Of a DNA stretch of 64,000 bases, positions 54,431 to 63,657 are shown one piece after another. How positions within the stretch are numbered: the stretch's first letter is position 1; the number at the start of each line of letters is the position of its first letter. The position numbers were made by a program, and so were the translations under genes. Origin of the DNA: Fusobacterium sp. (GTDB taxonomy: Bacteria; Cyanobacteriota; Vampirovibrionia; Gastranaerophilales; Gastranaerophilaceae); the NCBI GenBank assembly GCA_023662905.1, contig JAMPIJ010000002.1:184503-248502 (forward strand), in the 5' to 3' direction. A model generated the notes under the pieces. It did no database searches and had not been told where the DNA came from. It saw only the letters and a program-made list of their open reading frames with translations.

Positions 54431-55446
54431 CGCAGCGGACATTTGAACTAGCATTTCTGGGAATAGGCACTAAGCGTCCGGTTTTCATATACATCGCCCA
54501 AGCTAGTATTTGAGAATCTTTAACAAGAGTATTACCTGTCCAATAATGGTGTGCATCTGTATCTCCAATTAATAATTGGTTATAAAATATTGCTGCTACC
54601 TCATCTTTATTAGGCATTCTTGTTTCTGAATTCTGAGCGACACAAGTTGAATTTGTTAAAGCATGCATGACTATCGTTGAGGTTGCGTTCTGATTAGCCA
54701 GAACAGGCGCAACAACAACGGAATCCGATGGATATAATACGCTGATAAACCCTATATCTTTACCGACAGTGTTTGGGCCTTTTGTTCCGTTCAAGTCATA
54801 AATAAAGTTGGCACACATTTTTGCTTGGGAATAATAGCCCTCAGTTTCGCCGTTACTTCCAGAACAAGCCGGATTGTAGTAAGTGACAATGCTTTCGCCG
54901 TTTGCTGTTTCGAACGCAGCGGCCTTGGTGTCGGTCATACTGTAGGAATATACTCTTGCCCCATCCGCGTAGGTTAACGAACCTAGACTTGTAGCGTCAT
55001 AAGAGCCATTGAACATGCTGTTTAGCCCAATGAGTGTTGTTGGGAAAGAATCAATATTTTCGCCTGCAAGAGTAGTGAATTTTGATGGGATTCCGCAATC
55101 TGCGAGATGGGTATTATCGCAAATGTTGTTGATTTTAAGAACCTTTGACAAGCCAGCGGTTAGGAAAGTTTCGGCAGCAGTGTCGATTGTATCGTCTAAG
55201 GTTCCGTACCCATTCAACGCTGGCATAAGCGCAATTGCTTGTGACATGCGGGCGTATAAGGCTTTTCGCTGGGTGTTCCATGTTCGCTCGTTGATGTTGC
55301 CCGTGAGTGACGGAAGCGTTATCGCTGCAACTACCCCAATAATTGTTAGGGATAAAAGTATTTCGGCCATTGTGAATGCAATCTTACCCCCCCCCCCCTG
55401 AGCAGACTGCCCATAAATCAGGGCTTTTGACATTTAAGTTTTTCAT
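54420..55446 (-). CDS. Type IV prepilin-like adhesin candidate behind a 12-G tract
   Basis: Prepilin head A|FTMAEILLSLTIIGVVAAITLPSL with E5. The conserved middle is MCANFIYDLNGTKGPNTVGKDIG. The C-terminal domain (RMPNKDEVAAIF..YWTGN..AWAMYMKTGRL..SNVRCVKR) is like DUF1566/Lcl_C lectin-like domains. The ATG with a ribosome site (AAAGGA, 6 nt) is 55446 (MKNLNVKSPDLWAVCS). With 12 G that frame stops right after the tract; 11 or 14 G would join it to the pilin frame. A second ATG at 55433, without a ribosome site, is in frame now. Follows folC by 35 nt. Confidence 0.75.
55387..55398 (-). repeat. Poly-G tract (12 G, minus strand)
   Basis: Twelve G in the coding strand between the start region and the prepilin motif; length 2 mod 3 would be ON from the ribosome-site start. 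Confidence 0.8.
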
Positions 55447-55481
55447 ACATAATCCTTTCTTTTTTACCTTATCATTATGAA

Positions 55482-56618
55482 CTATTTTATGTAATCTGTC
55501 AATTCTTTTATCATATAGAACGAGCCGCAGATGATGTTTAGTTTGTCTGGTGTAAGAACGCTTGTGTCGGTGAGTTCTTTTGACGGGAACGGACAGACTG
55601 CCTGCAGTTCTTCTACTGTGCAAGAATTCGGGTTGTTAAAGTGGTAAAAATAGATTTCGTCGCGCGGGTCGAAAAGTGTGTTTATCATTTTTTCGTAATC
55701 TTTATGTCGCAGACAGCCGAAAATAAACCGGCGCGGGCTTGACGGGTAAAGATAATCAAGACTTTCACGAAGCGCCATTGCACCGTTAGGGTTGTGGGCG
55801 CCATCGATTATAAGATTTTTTTCTTCTATGTATTCAAACCGGCATGGGTGTTGAACTTTACCGAGCGCCTTTTGAACAGTTGCTTGCGAAATCTGCGGGA
55901 AAAGAAGCTGAATGCAGTTGAGAGCAAGCGCAAGGTTTTCGCCCTGATAGGTGCCTTTGAGTGAAAGGTTTGTGGTGTCAGAAAATGGAGTTACGAGCAA
56001 GAAAAGTGAATTGTTTGCGTCTGCCGCGTCTTTGATTTCTTCGTAGCCCTCGCTTGTTATTACCGGACAGTCGGGTTTTATAATTCCAGCTTTTTCAAAC
56101 GCAATTTTTGAACGTGTGTTGCCTAAGCGTTCCGTGTGGTCAAGGTCGATGTGCGTGATGATTGCACAAAGGTTTGATTTTATAACGTTTGTTGCGTCAT
56201 AGCGGCCGCCAAGTCCTGTTTCGAGGACTACATAATCGACTTTTTCCTCTTGAAAATACTTGAACATAACGGCGGTGAGGATTTCAAACTCTGTCAGGTC
56301 TTCGCTAAGCGCGACGACTTCTGTCACGAGGCGCGCAAAGGTTTCGCGCGGGATTTCGACTCCGTTAATTTTGATGCGCTCTGTGTATTCAAAAATGTGC
56401 GGGCTTGTGTAGAGTCCGGTTTTGAACCCTGCTTCCTGTAGAATTGTAGAAAGAATTGCACAGACAGAGCCTTTGCCGTTTGTGCCGGCTACGTGAATGC
56501 ATTTTAAATCGTTCTGCGGGTTGCCGAGTTTTTCTAAAACCGCTTCAATTCGTTCAAGGCCGAGTTTTATTTGGAATTTAGCTTGTGAGGTGAGGAGTTT
56601 TACAGCGTTTTCGTACAT
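55482..56618 (-). CDS. folC: Folylpolyglutamate/dihydrofolate synthase
   Basis: GTNGKGS P-loop (HVAGTNGKGSVCAILS), ETGLGGRYDATNV, TSEGYEEI-type linker and DGAHNPNGA mark the FolC branch of the Mur ligase superfamily. It adds glutamates to folate. 378 residues, slightly short but complete. The murG stop and folC start share a base at 56618. Confidence 0.92.
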   Translation of the reverse strand: MYENAVKLLTSQAKFQIKLGLERIEAVLEKLGNPQNDLKCIHVAGTNGKGSVCAILSTILQEAGFKTGLYTSPHIFEYTERIKINGVEIPRETFARLVTEVVALSEDLTEFEILTAVMFKYFQEEKVDYVVLETGLGGRYDATNVIKSNLCAIITHIDLDHTERLGNTRSKIAFEKAGIIKPDCPVITSEGYEEIKDAADANNSLFLLVTPFSDTTNLSLKGTYQGENLALALNCIQLLFPQISQATVQKALGKVQHPCRFEYIEEKNLIIDGAHNPNGAMALRESLDYLYPSSPRRFIFGCLRHKDYEKMINTLFDPRDEIYFYHFNNPNSCTVEELQAVCPFPSKELTDTSVLTPDKLNIICGSFYMIKELTDYIK

Positions 56619-57727
56619 TATAGCCCCGTGTTAATTTGTTCGATAATCTTTTCTACACCGTCGAATTTCGCGAGTTTTGTGGCGTTTGCTTGAAGTTCTT
56701 TGAGTTTTTCACCTTTGAGCGAAAGTATGAGTTCGAGGAGTTTTTCGCCTGTTGTGTCGGCGTCTTCGAGGTAAAGCGACGCGCCGTGAGATTCCATATA
56801 GCGCGCGTTAATCCGCTGGTGGTCGGCCGCTGCGTGCGGGTATGGAACAAGAATTGATGCAACACTGCTTGCGCAGATTTCGGACAAACTCAAAGAGCCT
56901 GAGCGTGCAACCGCGATGTCAGAGGCTTTCAAAACTGAAATCATATCTTCAAAATACGGACGTACGATGAGGTTAGAGTCCTGTTTGTAGGTTGGATAAT
57001 GTTTTAGTAACTCTTCGTTTACGTCGTTGAAGTGGCGTTTTCCGGTTTGGAAAATAACCTGAAAACCCTCTTGTGAAAGTCGTTTTAGGATTTGAACGGT
57101 TGCGGCGTTGATGGTTTTTGCGCCCTGAGAGCCGCCCATAACGCAGATTGTGACTTTATCTTGAAGTCCTAAGTTTTCTAGTGCCTGAGCGCGTGTGAGT
57201 GTTTGGAATTCTTTTCTTATCGGGTTGCCGTTGATGAAAATGTTTTTGTTGTTGATGAAATTTTTAGCATCTTCAAATGCAAGCGAAACACTTTTCGCAC
57301 CGGTTGAGAGGTGGCGTGTAACTAGCCCCGGTTTAGCGTCGCAGTCGTGCAGGACATAAGGCACGCGAAGTAATCTGCCTGCGATAATTGTTGGCGCAGA
57401 AACATAGCCGCCTGTGCCGAAAATCGCGTTTGGTCTGTATTTTAGAATATAAAAACAGGATTTCAGGATTGCGAGCGTGAGTTTCAGGCCCCAGAGAATG
57501 AATTTCGGGTCTGCTTTTCGTGGCATTCCTGCAACGTCGACGCCTAGGAATTTGTAGTTTTTTGAGCGGATAATCCCGTATTCGAGGTTTTTAGGGTTTC
57601 CGATATAGTAGATGTCGCCTGTTGTGTCTTTTTTTAAAAGTTCTTCAAAGACTGCAAGTGCAGGGTATATGTGGCCGCCGGTTCCGCCGCCGGTTATAAA
57701 GTACTTTAATTTACGCTCTTTGTCCAT
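56618..57727 (-). CDS. murG: UDP-GlcNAc:lipid I transferase MurG
   Basis: GGGTGGHIYPALAV at the N-terminus, FGTGGYVSAPTIIAGRLLRVPYVLHD, GGSQGAKTIN, and RSGSLSLSEICASSVASILVPYPHAAADHQ are MurG signatures. Makes lipid II at the inner membrane. I take ATG 57727; a GTG at 57736 is possible. Overlaps ftsW by 17 nt. Confidence 0.95.
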   Translation of the reverse strand: MDKERKLKYFITGGGTGGHIYPALAVFEELLKKDTTGDIYYIGNPKNLEYGIIRSKNYKFLGVDVAGMPRKADPKFILWGLKLTLAILKSCFYILKYRPNAIFGTGGYVSAPTIIAGRLLRVPYVLHDCDAKPGLVTRHLSTGAKSVSLAFEDAKNFINNKNIFINGNPIRKEFQTLTRAQALENLGLQDKVTICVMGGSQGAKTINAATVQILKRLSQEGFQVIFQTGKRHFNDVNEELLKHYPTYKQDSNLIVRPYFEDMISVLKASDIAVARSGSLSLSEICASSVASILVPYPHAAADHQRINARYMESHGASLYLEDADTTGEKLLELILSLKGEKLKELQANATKLAKFDGVEKIIEQINTGL

Positions 57728-58928
57728 TTTCTTCACTGCCTATTTTTGTGATTCTTTTTTTAGAGATATTGAGTAGGATTCCAATCATAATCATTGAGGT
57801 TATGAGTGATGAACCGCCGTAGCTTATGAATGGAAGCGGTACGCCTGTTGCAGGGATAAACGAACTTGTTACGCCCATGTTGATGAACCCTTGGATTCCG
57901 ATAGAGAAAGTGAGTCCGATTGCAAGGAGTTTACCGTACATATCCTGAACCTGACCGGAAATCAAAAGTCCGCGGTACATAATTGTTAGGAAAAGAATTA
58001 TGATGAAAACGCAGCCGATGAATCCCCATTCTTCTGCGATAACGGCGAAGATAAAGTCGGTGTGGCATTCCGGCAGGTACGCTCTTTTTTGTACAGAAGC
58101 ACCGTAGCCGAGGCCCATAAATCCGCCTGACGCGAACGCGATGAGTGATTGAATGATGTTGTAACCTTTTCCCAACGGGTCGAGTTCAGGGTTAAGCCAT
58201 GTTTTGATACGGCCTAATTGATATGCTTTAATCGCCCCGCCGCCTGCGATTGCAGAACTTGCGAGTTTAACGATTATTGCCATAACCCCCGCACCGAAAG
58301 TCCCCAGAACGCCTAAGATTACAGGCAGTGCGCCACCGGCACAGATAAACATTACAAACGCGGTTATGCACAAAAGCATTACCATACTAAGGTTTGGCTG
58401 GATTAGGATTAAAAGCAGCGCTATCCCGAGCGGTGCAAATGTGTTTGTCCATTTTACAGGATCCATAAGACTTGCGTTGTTCTTGAACGCTGAGGCCAAA
58501 AGCATTACGAAAATAGGTTTTGCGAACTCTGATGGCTGCAATTGAATCCCGCAAAAATTAATCCATCTTGTCGCACCGTTTACGTTGACCCCGAGCGATG
58601 TAAACTTAACCATCACAAGCATTACGAGTAATGTTATGAACGCCGGTTTGTTATATTTTTCGAGTTTTTTGTAGTTGAAATTTGTAAAAAAAAGCATTGC
58701 GAAGAAGCCTATGACAAACGCTAGAACCTGTTTTTGCAAAAACAAAAACGGCGAAAGCCCGTCGGATAAGCATTTTGGCCCTGTCGCAGAGAAAATGGCC
58801 ATAAAACCGATTATAATAAGAAACATCACGGCCGCGAGGAGTGTTTTGTCGGGCGGTGATACGATAAGGCTTTTGATTTTGCTTCTGGAATTATTCAGCG
58901 GTGACTTATTATAACTTGGTTCTGACAT
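57711..58928 (-). CDS. ftsW: FtsW, peptidoglycan glycosyltransferase of division
   Basis: SEDS protein with about ten membrane helices: DKTLLAAVMFLIIIGFMAIFSAT, QLQPSEFAKP, GKGYNIIQSLIAFASGGFMGLGYG, HTDFIFAVIAEEWGF and the C-terminal FIPATGVPLPFISYGGSSL. 405 residues. Lies in the murD-ftsW-murG order, which favours FtsW over RodA. Confidence 0.94.
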   Translation of the reverse strand: MSEPSYNKSPLNNSRSKIKSLIVSPPDKTLLAAVMFLIIIGFMAIFSATGPKCLSDGLSPFLFLQKQVLAFVIGFFAMLFFTNFNYKKLEKYNKPAFITLLVMLVMVKFTSLGVNVNGATRWINFCGIQLQPSEFAKPIFVMLLASAFKNNASLMDPVKWTNTFAPLGIALLLILIQPNLSMVMLLCITAFVMFICAGGALPVILGVLGTFGAGVMAIIVKLASSAIAGGGAIKAYQLGRIKTWLNPELDPLGKGYNIIQSLIAFASGGFMGLGYGASVQKRAYLPECHTDFIFAVIAEEWGFIGCVFIIILFLTIMYRGLLISGQVQDMYGKLLAIGLTFSIGIQGFINMGVTSSFIPATGVPLPFISYGGSSLITSMIMIGILLNISKKRITKIGSEENGQRA

Positions 58929-60252
58929 ATTCCTTGAATACCTTTCCTCTTTCTTCGTAGCTTGAGAACATATCGAAACTTGCGCATGCAGGCGATAGGA
59001 GTACTACATCAGGGTTCAGGCTGATTGCTCTGTCGATTGCGCTCTCGAAAGTTTCTTCGTTAATTATATTATCGAACCCGTTTGCGCGCAAATTTGTTTC
59101 AAATCTTTGCGCAGCCTCGCCGATGAGGATGACGGTTTTGATGTGGTTGTTTATTGAATGGCAAAATTCGGTTAAATCAGTGTTTTTGTCGCGGCCGCCT
59201 GCGATTAAGGCGACGTTGCAGTTGTTGAACGAATCTATTGCAACGATTGAAGCCTCAGGGTTTGTGGCTTTTGAATCGTTGTAGAATGTTGTTTTTCCCA
59301 GCACTCCGCATTTTTCAAGCCTGTGTTCGGGCGCTTTGAAACTCATTATTTGTGCGCGAATACTTTCGGTTGTGACGCCGATTAGTTTCGCGACGATTAT
59401 TGAACACATAATGTTTTGATAATTGTGTTGGCCGATAAGCGGACAGTCTGCAAGTGTGATGATTTCTTCCTCAACACCGTTGCGTTTGTAAATGATTACA
59501 CCGTCGCGGATGAATGAATAGTTTTCTCCGATTTCACCGTCAAAGAAAAATACTTCGCCACGGCATTTTGGCGCAAGTTCGACGAGTTTCGGATCTTGAG
59601 CGTTTAGGATTGCATAGTCAGCACCCTGTTTGCCCTCGAATATTTTTGCTTTTGCCTTGAAATAGTTTTCCAATCCCTGGTGCCAGTCGATATGATCAGG
59701 CGTGAAGTTCGTAAATACTGCGATTTTAGGCGTGAACGTGTTACTTGTTTCAAGCTGATAAGAACTTGCTTCTAAAATCATCCAGTCTAAATCTTTTTCC
59801 AACAGGTCGCACGGCGGAAGCCCGATGTTTCCGCAGGCTTCGGCTTTGAATTCGCTCGCTACGATGTGTGCTGTGAGCGCGGTTGTCGTTGTTTTGCCAT
59901 TTGTTCCTGTGATTACTGCAAACGGAACCTTTGTCAGGCGCCATGCAAATTCAACTTCTGAAATTATTTCTACATTACGTTCGCGCAATTTTGTATAAAT
60001 TTCACTGTGCGGTGGAATCCCTGGGCTTGCGATTGCAAGTTCTGCACTGTTGATAAATTCGTCGCTATGTGAGCCGGCTTCAATTTTTATTCCCATCGCT
60101 CTCAGGTTTTCGGCGATGTGTTCATAATCGGGTCTGATTTCACGACGTTCAGTGATGAAAACATTCGCCCCGCGGTTGTGTGCAGCTTTGGCTGCCGCGA
60201 TTCCGCTTTTTGATAAGCCCAGAATAAGGACATTTTTATTACTTAATTCCAT
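58909..60252 (-). CDS. murD: UDP-MurNAc-L-Ala:D-Glu ligase MurD
   Basis: GLSKSGIAAAKAA Rossmann start, ATP loop TGTNGKTTTTALTAHIV, NFTPDHIDWHQG, NDSKATNPEA and GGRDKNTDL are MurD marks. 447 residues, complete. Overlaps mraY and ftsW at both ends. Confidence 0.96.
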   Translation of the reverse strand: MELSNKNVLILGLSKSGIAAAKAAHNRGANVFITERREIRPDYEHIAENLRAMGIKIEAGSHSDEFINSAELAIASPGIPPHSEIYTKLRERNVEIISEVEFAWRLTKVPFAVITGTNGKTTTTALTAHIVASEFKAEACGNIGLPPCDLLEKDLDWMILEASSYQLETSNTFTPKIAVFTNFTPDHIDWHQGLENYFKAKAKIFEGKQGADYAILNAQDPKLVELAPKCRGEVFFFDGEIGENYSFIRDGVIIYKRNGVEEEIITLADCPLIGQHNYQNIMCSIIVAKLIGVTTESIRAQIMSFKAPEHRLEKCGVLGKTTFYNDSKATNPEASIVAIDSFNNCNVALIAGGRDKNTDLTEFCHSINNHIKTVILIGEAAQRFETNLRANGFDNIINEETFESAIDRAISLNPDVVLLSPACASFDMFSSYEERGKVFKEYVRTKL

Positions 60253-61216
60253 ATAAACTCCAGTGTAAGATAAATGCTATTGCTGATAAAACTGCTGACA
60301 CAAGCCCGAAAACAAGAACGATTTTCTTTTCAGACCATCCGCAGAGTTCAAAGTGGTGGTGGATTGGCGCCATTTTGAAAACACGTTTTCCTGTGAGTTT
60401 GAAGCTTGTAACCTGAATTATTACTGATAAAGTTTCCATCACGAAAACCGCACCGATAAGAACAAGAAGAATTTCAAACTTGCCCAAAACTGCGATTACA
60501 CCCAAAAGTCCGCCGAGTGCAAGTGAACCTGTGTCGCCCATAAATACCTGTGCTTTCGGCTTGTTGTATTTGAGGAACCCTGCGAGTGCGCCGACAACTG
60601 TTGCGGAAATAATTGCTTCCTGATACGCGCCTTTTGTCCAACAAATAATTGCGCACGCTGCGAACGCAAAAACACCTGTAAATGAAGCCAAACCGTCAAG
60701 TCCGTCCGTCAAATTGTAAGCGTTTGACGCGCCTGTGATGACAAAAACCGCGAAAATCGGGTAGAACCAGCCGAGTTGCAAGTCAAAGTTTCCGATTTGT
60801 ACAATTGTAGCGTTCGGATTCATCATCATCATATATGCGACCGGCAAAACCCCGATTGCAATCTGGCGCAAGAGTTTTCCGCGAGCGCTTAAACCGTCGT
60901 TTCCTTTGCCTTTAATCTTAATATAATCGTCCTGAAACCCTGCAAAGAAGTAAAACAAAAGGGTTAAAAGGATTATAATGCTTGTTGTGGAGAATTTTTG
61001 AGCTAGCAATAGCGTCACAACTGACGAAATGATGATTGCCGCAACAATGAAAACGCCGCCCATTGTCGGGGTTCCCTGTTTTTTGGCGTGAGCTTCTGGC
61101 GCAAGTTCCTTGACATATTGACCAATCATTCTCTTTCTCAAAAAGTCAATGAACGGAACACCGAACAGGATACACAAAATCATACTCAATAAAAATCCGA
61201 CAAACAGCATTGTCAT
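60239..61216 (-). CDS. mraY: Phospho-MurNAc-pentapeptide transferase MraY
   Basis: PTMGG, FQDDYIKIK (DD), SNAYNLTDGLDGLA, FMGDTGSLALGG and APIHHHFELCGWSE are the MraY catalytic blocks; ten membrane helices expected. Produces lipid I. 325 residues. murF ends 3 bp before. Confidence 0.96.
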   Translation of the reverse strand: MTMLFVGFLLSMILCILFGVPFIDFLRKRMIGQYVKELAPEAHAKKQGTPTMGGVFIVAAIIISSVVTLLLAQKFSTTSIIILLTLLFYFFAGFQDDYIKIKGKGNDGLSARGKLLRQIAIGVLPVAYMMMMNPNATIVQIGNFDLQLGWFYPIFAVFVITGASNAYNLTDGLDGLASFTGVFAFAACAIICWTKGAYQEAIISATVVGALAGFLKYNKPKAQVFMGDTGSLALGGLLGVIAVLGKFEILLVLIGAVFVMETLSVIIQVTSFKLTGKRVFKMAPIHHHFELCGWSEKKIVLVFGLVSAVLSAIAFILHWSLYGIK

Positions 61217-61219
61217 GGG

Positions 61220-62533
61220 TTATATCTCCTTTAAATAGTTTATAATCTCTTCAAACTTCATAGAGCGTGACGCTTTCAAGAACACATTCGAATTTGCAGG
61301 CATTTTGCGCAAAAACTCTGCGGCTTCTTTGTTCGTGTCAACGCTTGTAACGTCAAAATCTTTTAACGCGTTTGCAATATTGCGGCTTAAACTTCCGACA
61401 GTCAGGAATTTTGTTCCTTTCGGTGCGATTTTTGCTAACTCTTCGCCAACTTGCGCGTGATGTTCGGCTTCGCTTTCGCCAAGTTCGCCCATATCGCCTA
61501 AAACTACGACAGGCTGCGGGTAAAGCCTCAAGAACGTGCCGACTGACGCTTTCATTGAATCAGGGTTCGCGTTGTAACTGTCGTTGATAAGATTCAAATC
61601 CGCAACACGTTCGGCTTCCCAACGTTTTTCAATCGGTTTGTATGACGCAAGCCCGCGTTTGATTTCGTCAGGGCTGAGGCCAAGCGCCAAACCTGTTTCT
61701 ATCGCAGAAATAGAATTTTCAACGTTGAAGTCGCCCTCGGTGAAAATTTCATATTCGTTTTCTTTATAGATAAATTTTGTATAACCTGCCTTGCGTTCCA
61801 AAACTTTCGCGTCAGCAATCGAATAAAACAACTTTTCGCCAGCGAAATTGTTGAATTTGCGAATACGTTCGTTGTCGTGCGCGATTAGTTTGCCTTGCGG
61901 GTTCAGGTGTTGCGCGATTTCGCATTTTGCAATCGCAATGTTATCAAGCGAACCCAAACGGCCAAGGTGCGCGGTTCCAGCGTTTGTAATAATCGCAATG
62001 TCAGGCTCCGCGTAGCGTGACAACAATTCGATTTCACCAAGTCCGCGCATTCCCATCTCAACGATTAAGACTTCGGTCTTTTCATCAGTTGAAAAAATAG
62101 TCTGGCAAAGCCCGATTTCGTTGTTGTGGTTGGAAAGTGTTTTTACTGTGTTGAATTTTTCTTTCAAAACCGCGAAAACCATTTCTTTTGTTGTCGTCTT
62201 ACCGGAACTTCCCGTAATCGCAACGACTTTCGGCGCGATTTTATGACGGTGGAAATTCGCCAGTTTTAGATAGGTTTCGAGCGTATTTTCTACTTTTAAA
62301 ACGATTTGCGCGTTTTCAGGATACTCGTCACGGGTGATAAAACAGCCGACAGCGCCGCTTTCGATTGCTTTATCAAGGAAGTTTTCACCGTCAAAGTTCG
62401 CACCCTTTAGCGGAAGATAAATATCACCGTTTTTGATGGTTCTTGTATCGGTAGAAATGTCAATATTAGCAATGGTTTCAGTTGTTTTTATGACTTTGGC
62501 GCCGGACGCCTTGATAATCTCTTCTAACTTCAT
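61220..62533 (-). CDS. murF: UDP-MurNAc-tripeptide:D-Ala-D-Ala ligase MurF
   Basis: ITGSSGKTTTKEMV ATP loop, HNNEIGLCQTIF, EMGMRGLGEIELLS, TNAGTAHLGRLGS and DSYNANPDSMKAS identify MurF. 437 residues. First gene of the wall cluster; TATAAT exactly 6 nt before ATG suggests a leaderless operon message. Confidence 0.96.
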   Translation of the reverse strand: MKLEEIIKASGAKVIKTTETIANIDISTDTRTIKNGDIYLPLKGANFDGENFLDKAIESGAVGCFITRDEYPENAQIVLKVENTLETYLKLANFHRHKIAPKVVAITGSSGKTTTKEMVFAVLKEKFNTVKTLSNHNNEIGLCQTIFSTDEKTEVLIVEMGMRGLGEIELLSRYAEPDIAIITNAGTAHLGRLGSLDNIAIAKCEIAQHLNPQGKLIAHDNERIRKFNNFAGEKLFYSIADAKVLERKAGYTKFIYKENEYEIFTEGDFNVENSISAIETGLALGLSPDEIKRGLASYKPIEKRWEAERVADLNLINDSYNANPDSMKASVGTFLRLYPQPVVVLGDMGELGESEAEHHAQVGEELAKIAPKGTKFLTVGSLSRNIANALKDFDVTSVDTNKEAAEFLRKMPANSNVFLKASRSMKFEEIINYLKEI

Positions 62534-62539
62534 AACTTA

Positions 62540-62545
62540 ATTATA
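62540..62545 (-). promoter_or_regulatory. -10 box of leaderless murF operon promoter
   Basis: Minus-strand TATAAT with 6 nt to the murF ATG. Confidence 0.55.
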
Positions 62546-62600
62546 CCGCTAACACATGCGCCGTGGCGATAGTTTAAGAAATGTGTAGGAAGTTCTTAGT

Positions 62601-63572
62601 TTATCTTTTTATGCAACGTGCTGAAGCCCATCCATTATTAAAAGCATATTGGAGATGGTTTCGAAAATACATTGCGTAGTAATAATTTCCGACTTGTCTT
62701 GTGCCTGCCATGTAGTATTTATCATTTGGTAAACCTATTATGTTCTGGTTGATATCCATTGAATTTAACTCATCAATATTTGGTAAACGGCTGTCAGCAT
62801 CCATTTGTTTACAATAACTTGAGGCTTGACTAACTGTATACCATTCGCCTCCTGCTTCTTTTTTGAAATCGACGTCTTTGCCTATTGGTATAGGTGCTAC
62901 GGTGATGGAATCTGTAGCATTTAATACTGTAATAACACCAATATCTTTACCAAATGTGTTTGGGCCTTTGGTTCCGTTGAGGTCGTATATAAAGTTTGCA
63001 CACATTCTTTTTATCGGAAATCCATATATCAATCCATCGCTACGTGGTTTTTCATTGTCCCTATATTCAGTAATGCAACTCGGGTTGTAGTAAGTGATAA
63101 TACTTTCTCCGTTTTGAGTTTCAAATGCCGCAACTTTGGTATTTTTTGTGCTGAATGCATCTCCTTCATTATACCCTCCAGTTCTGCTGAATCCAGAACA
63201 TAATTCGTGTAATGTTACAGGGAAAGTTGCTGAGTTTGTCGCATAGTTAGCAAATTTTGATGTAATACCACAGTCCGCTATGTGTTCGCTATCACAAATA
63301 TTATTAATCTTTAGAACTTTAGACAAACCGTTCGTTATGAATGTTTCTGTAACATTATTCGGGTCACCTTCTTCTAGTTTTCCATACCCGTTCAACGCGG
63401 GCATAAGCGAAATAGCCTGACTAAATCTTGCATAAAGAGCTTTTCGCTGGGTGTTCCAAGTTCGTTCGTTAATGTTGCCCGTAAGCGACGGCAAAGTTAT
63501 CGCGGCGACTACGCCGATAATTGTGAGAGATAAAAGTATCTCAGCCATAGTGAATGCGTTTAGTTTTTTCAT
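62601..63572 (-). CDS. Type IV prepilin-like protein, adhesin candidate
   Basis: 323 residues. MKKLNA|FTMAEILLSLTIIGVVAAITLPSL, nearly the same first 60 residues as the gene at 54420, and the shared MCANFIYDLNGTKGPNTFGKDIG. The C-terminus (RLPNIDELNSM..YYMAGTRQVG..AMYFRN..SARCIKR) again resembles DUF1566/Lcl_C, with paired cysteines. This copy has no G tract, so it is constitutively in frame. Promoter TTGCAT-17-TATAAT overlaps operators next to a divergent XRE gene. Confidence 0.8.
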   Translation of the reverse strand: MKKLNAFTMAEILLSLTIIGVVAAITLPSLTGNINERTWNTQRKALYARFSQAISLMPALNGYGKLEEGDPNNVTETFITNGLSKVLKINNICDSEHIADCGITSKFANYATNSATFPVTLHELCSGFSRTGGYNEGDAFSTKNTKVAAFETQNGESIITYYNPSCITEYRDNEKPRSDGLIYGFPIKRMCANFIYDLNGTKGPNTFGKDIGVITVLNATDSITVAPIPIGKDVDFKKEAGGEWYTVSQASSYCKQMDADSRLPNIDELNSMDINQNIIGLPNDKYYMAGTRQVGNYYYAMYFRNHLQYAFNNGWASARCIKR

Positions 63573-63601
63573 ATTCTTCTATCCTATTCTAATTTAAAAC
63601 T

Positions 63602-63617
63602 ATTGCACACGTGTAAT
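63602..63617. promoter_or_regulatory. Operator 1 of the pilin/XRE pair
   Basis: ATTGCA-CACG-TGTAAT, within the early transcribed region of the pilin gene; same pattern as operator 2, exactly 40 bp away. Confidence 0.55.
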
Positions 63618-63627
63618 GCATATTTTT

Positions 63628-63656
63628 ATTATAGCAGTATTATTACATTCATGCAA
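63628..63656 (-). promoter_or_regulatory. Promoter of prepilin-like gene 62601
   Basis: Minus-strand TTGCAT (63656-63651), 17 bp, TATAAT (63633-63628). The -35 is covered by operator 2. Confidence 0.65.
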
Positions 63657-63657
63657 T
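63642..63657. promoter_or_regulatory. Operator 2 of the pilin/XRE pair
   Basis: ATTACA-TTCA-TGCAAT; overlaps the pilin -35 and the ATG of the XRE gene, so binding would block both. Confidence 0.55.

Noticed and set aside
63603..63650. Upstream TTG start of the XRE gene next to the prepilin gene
   Set aside because: It lies before the -10 box TATTAT and inside operator 1; the ATG at 63651 fits the leaderless pattern.
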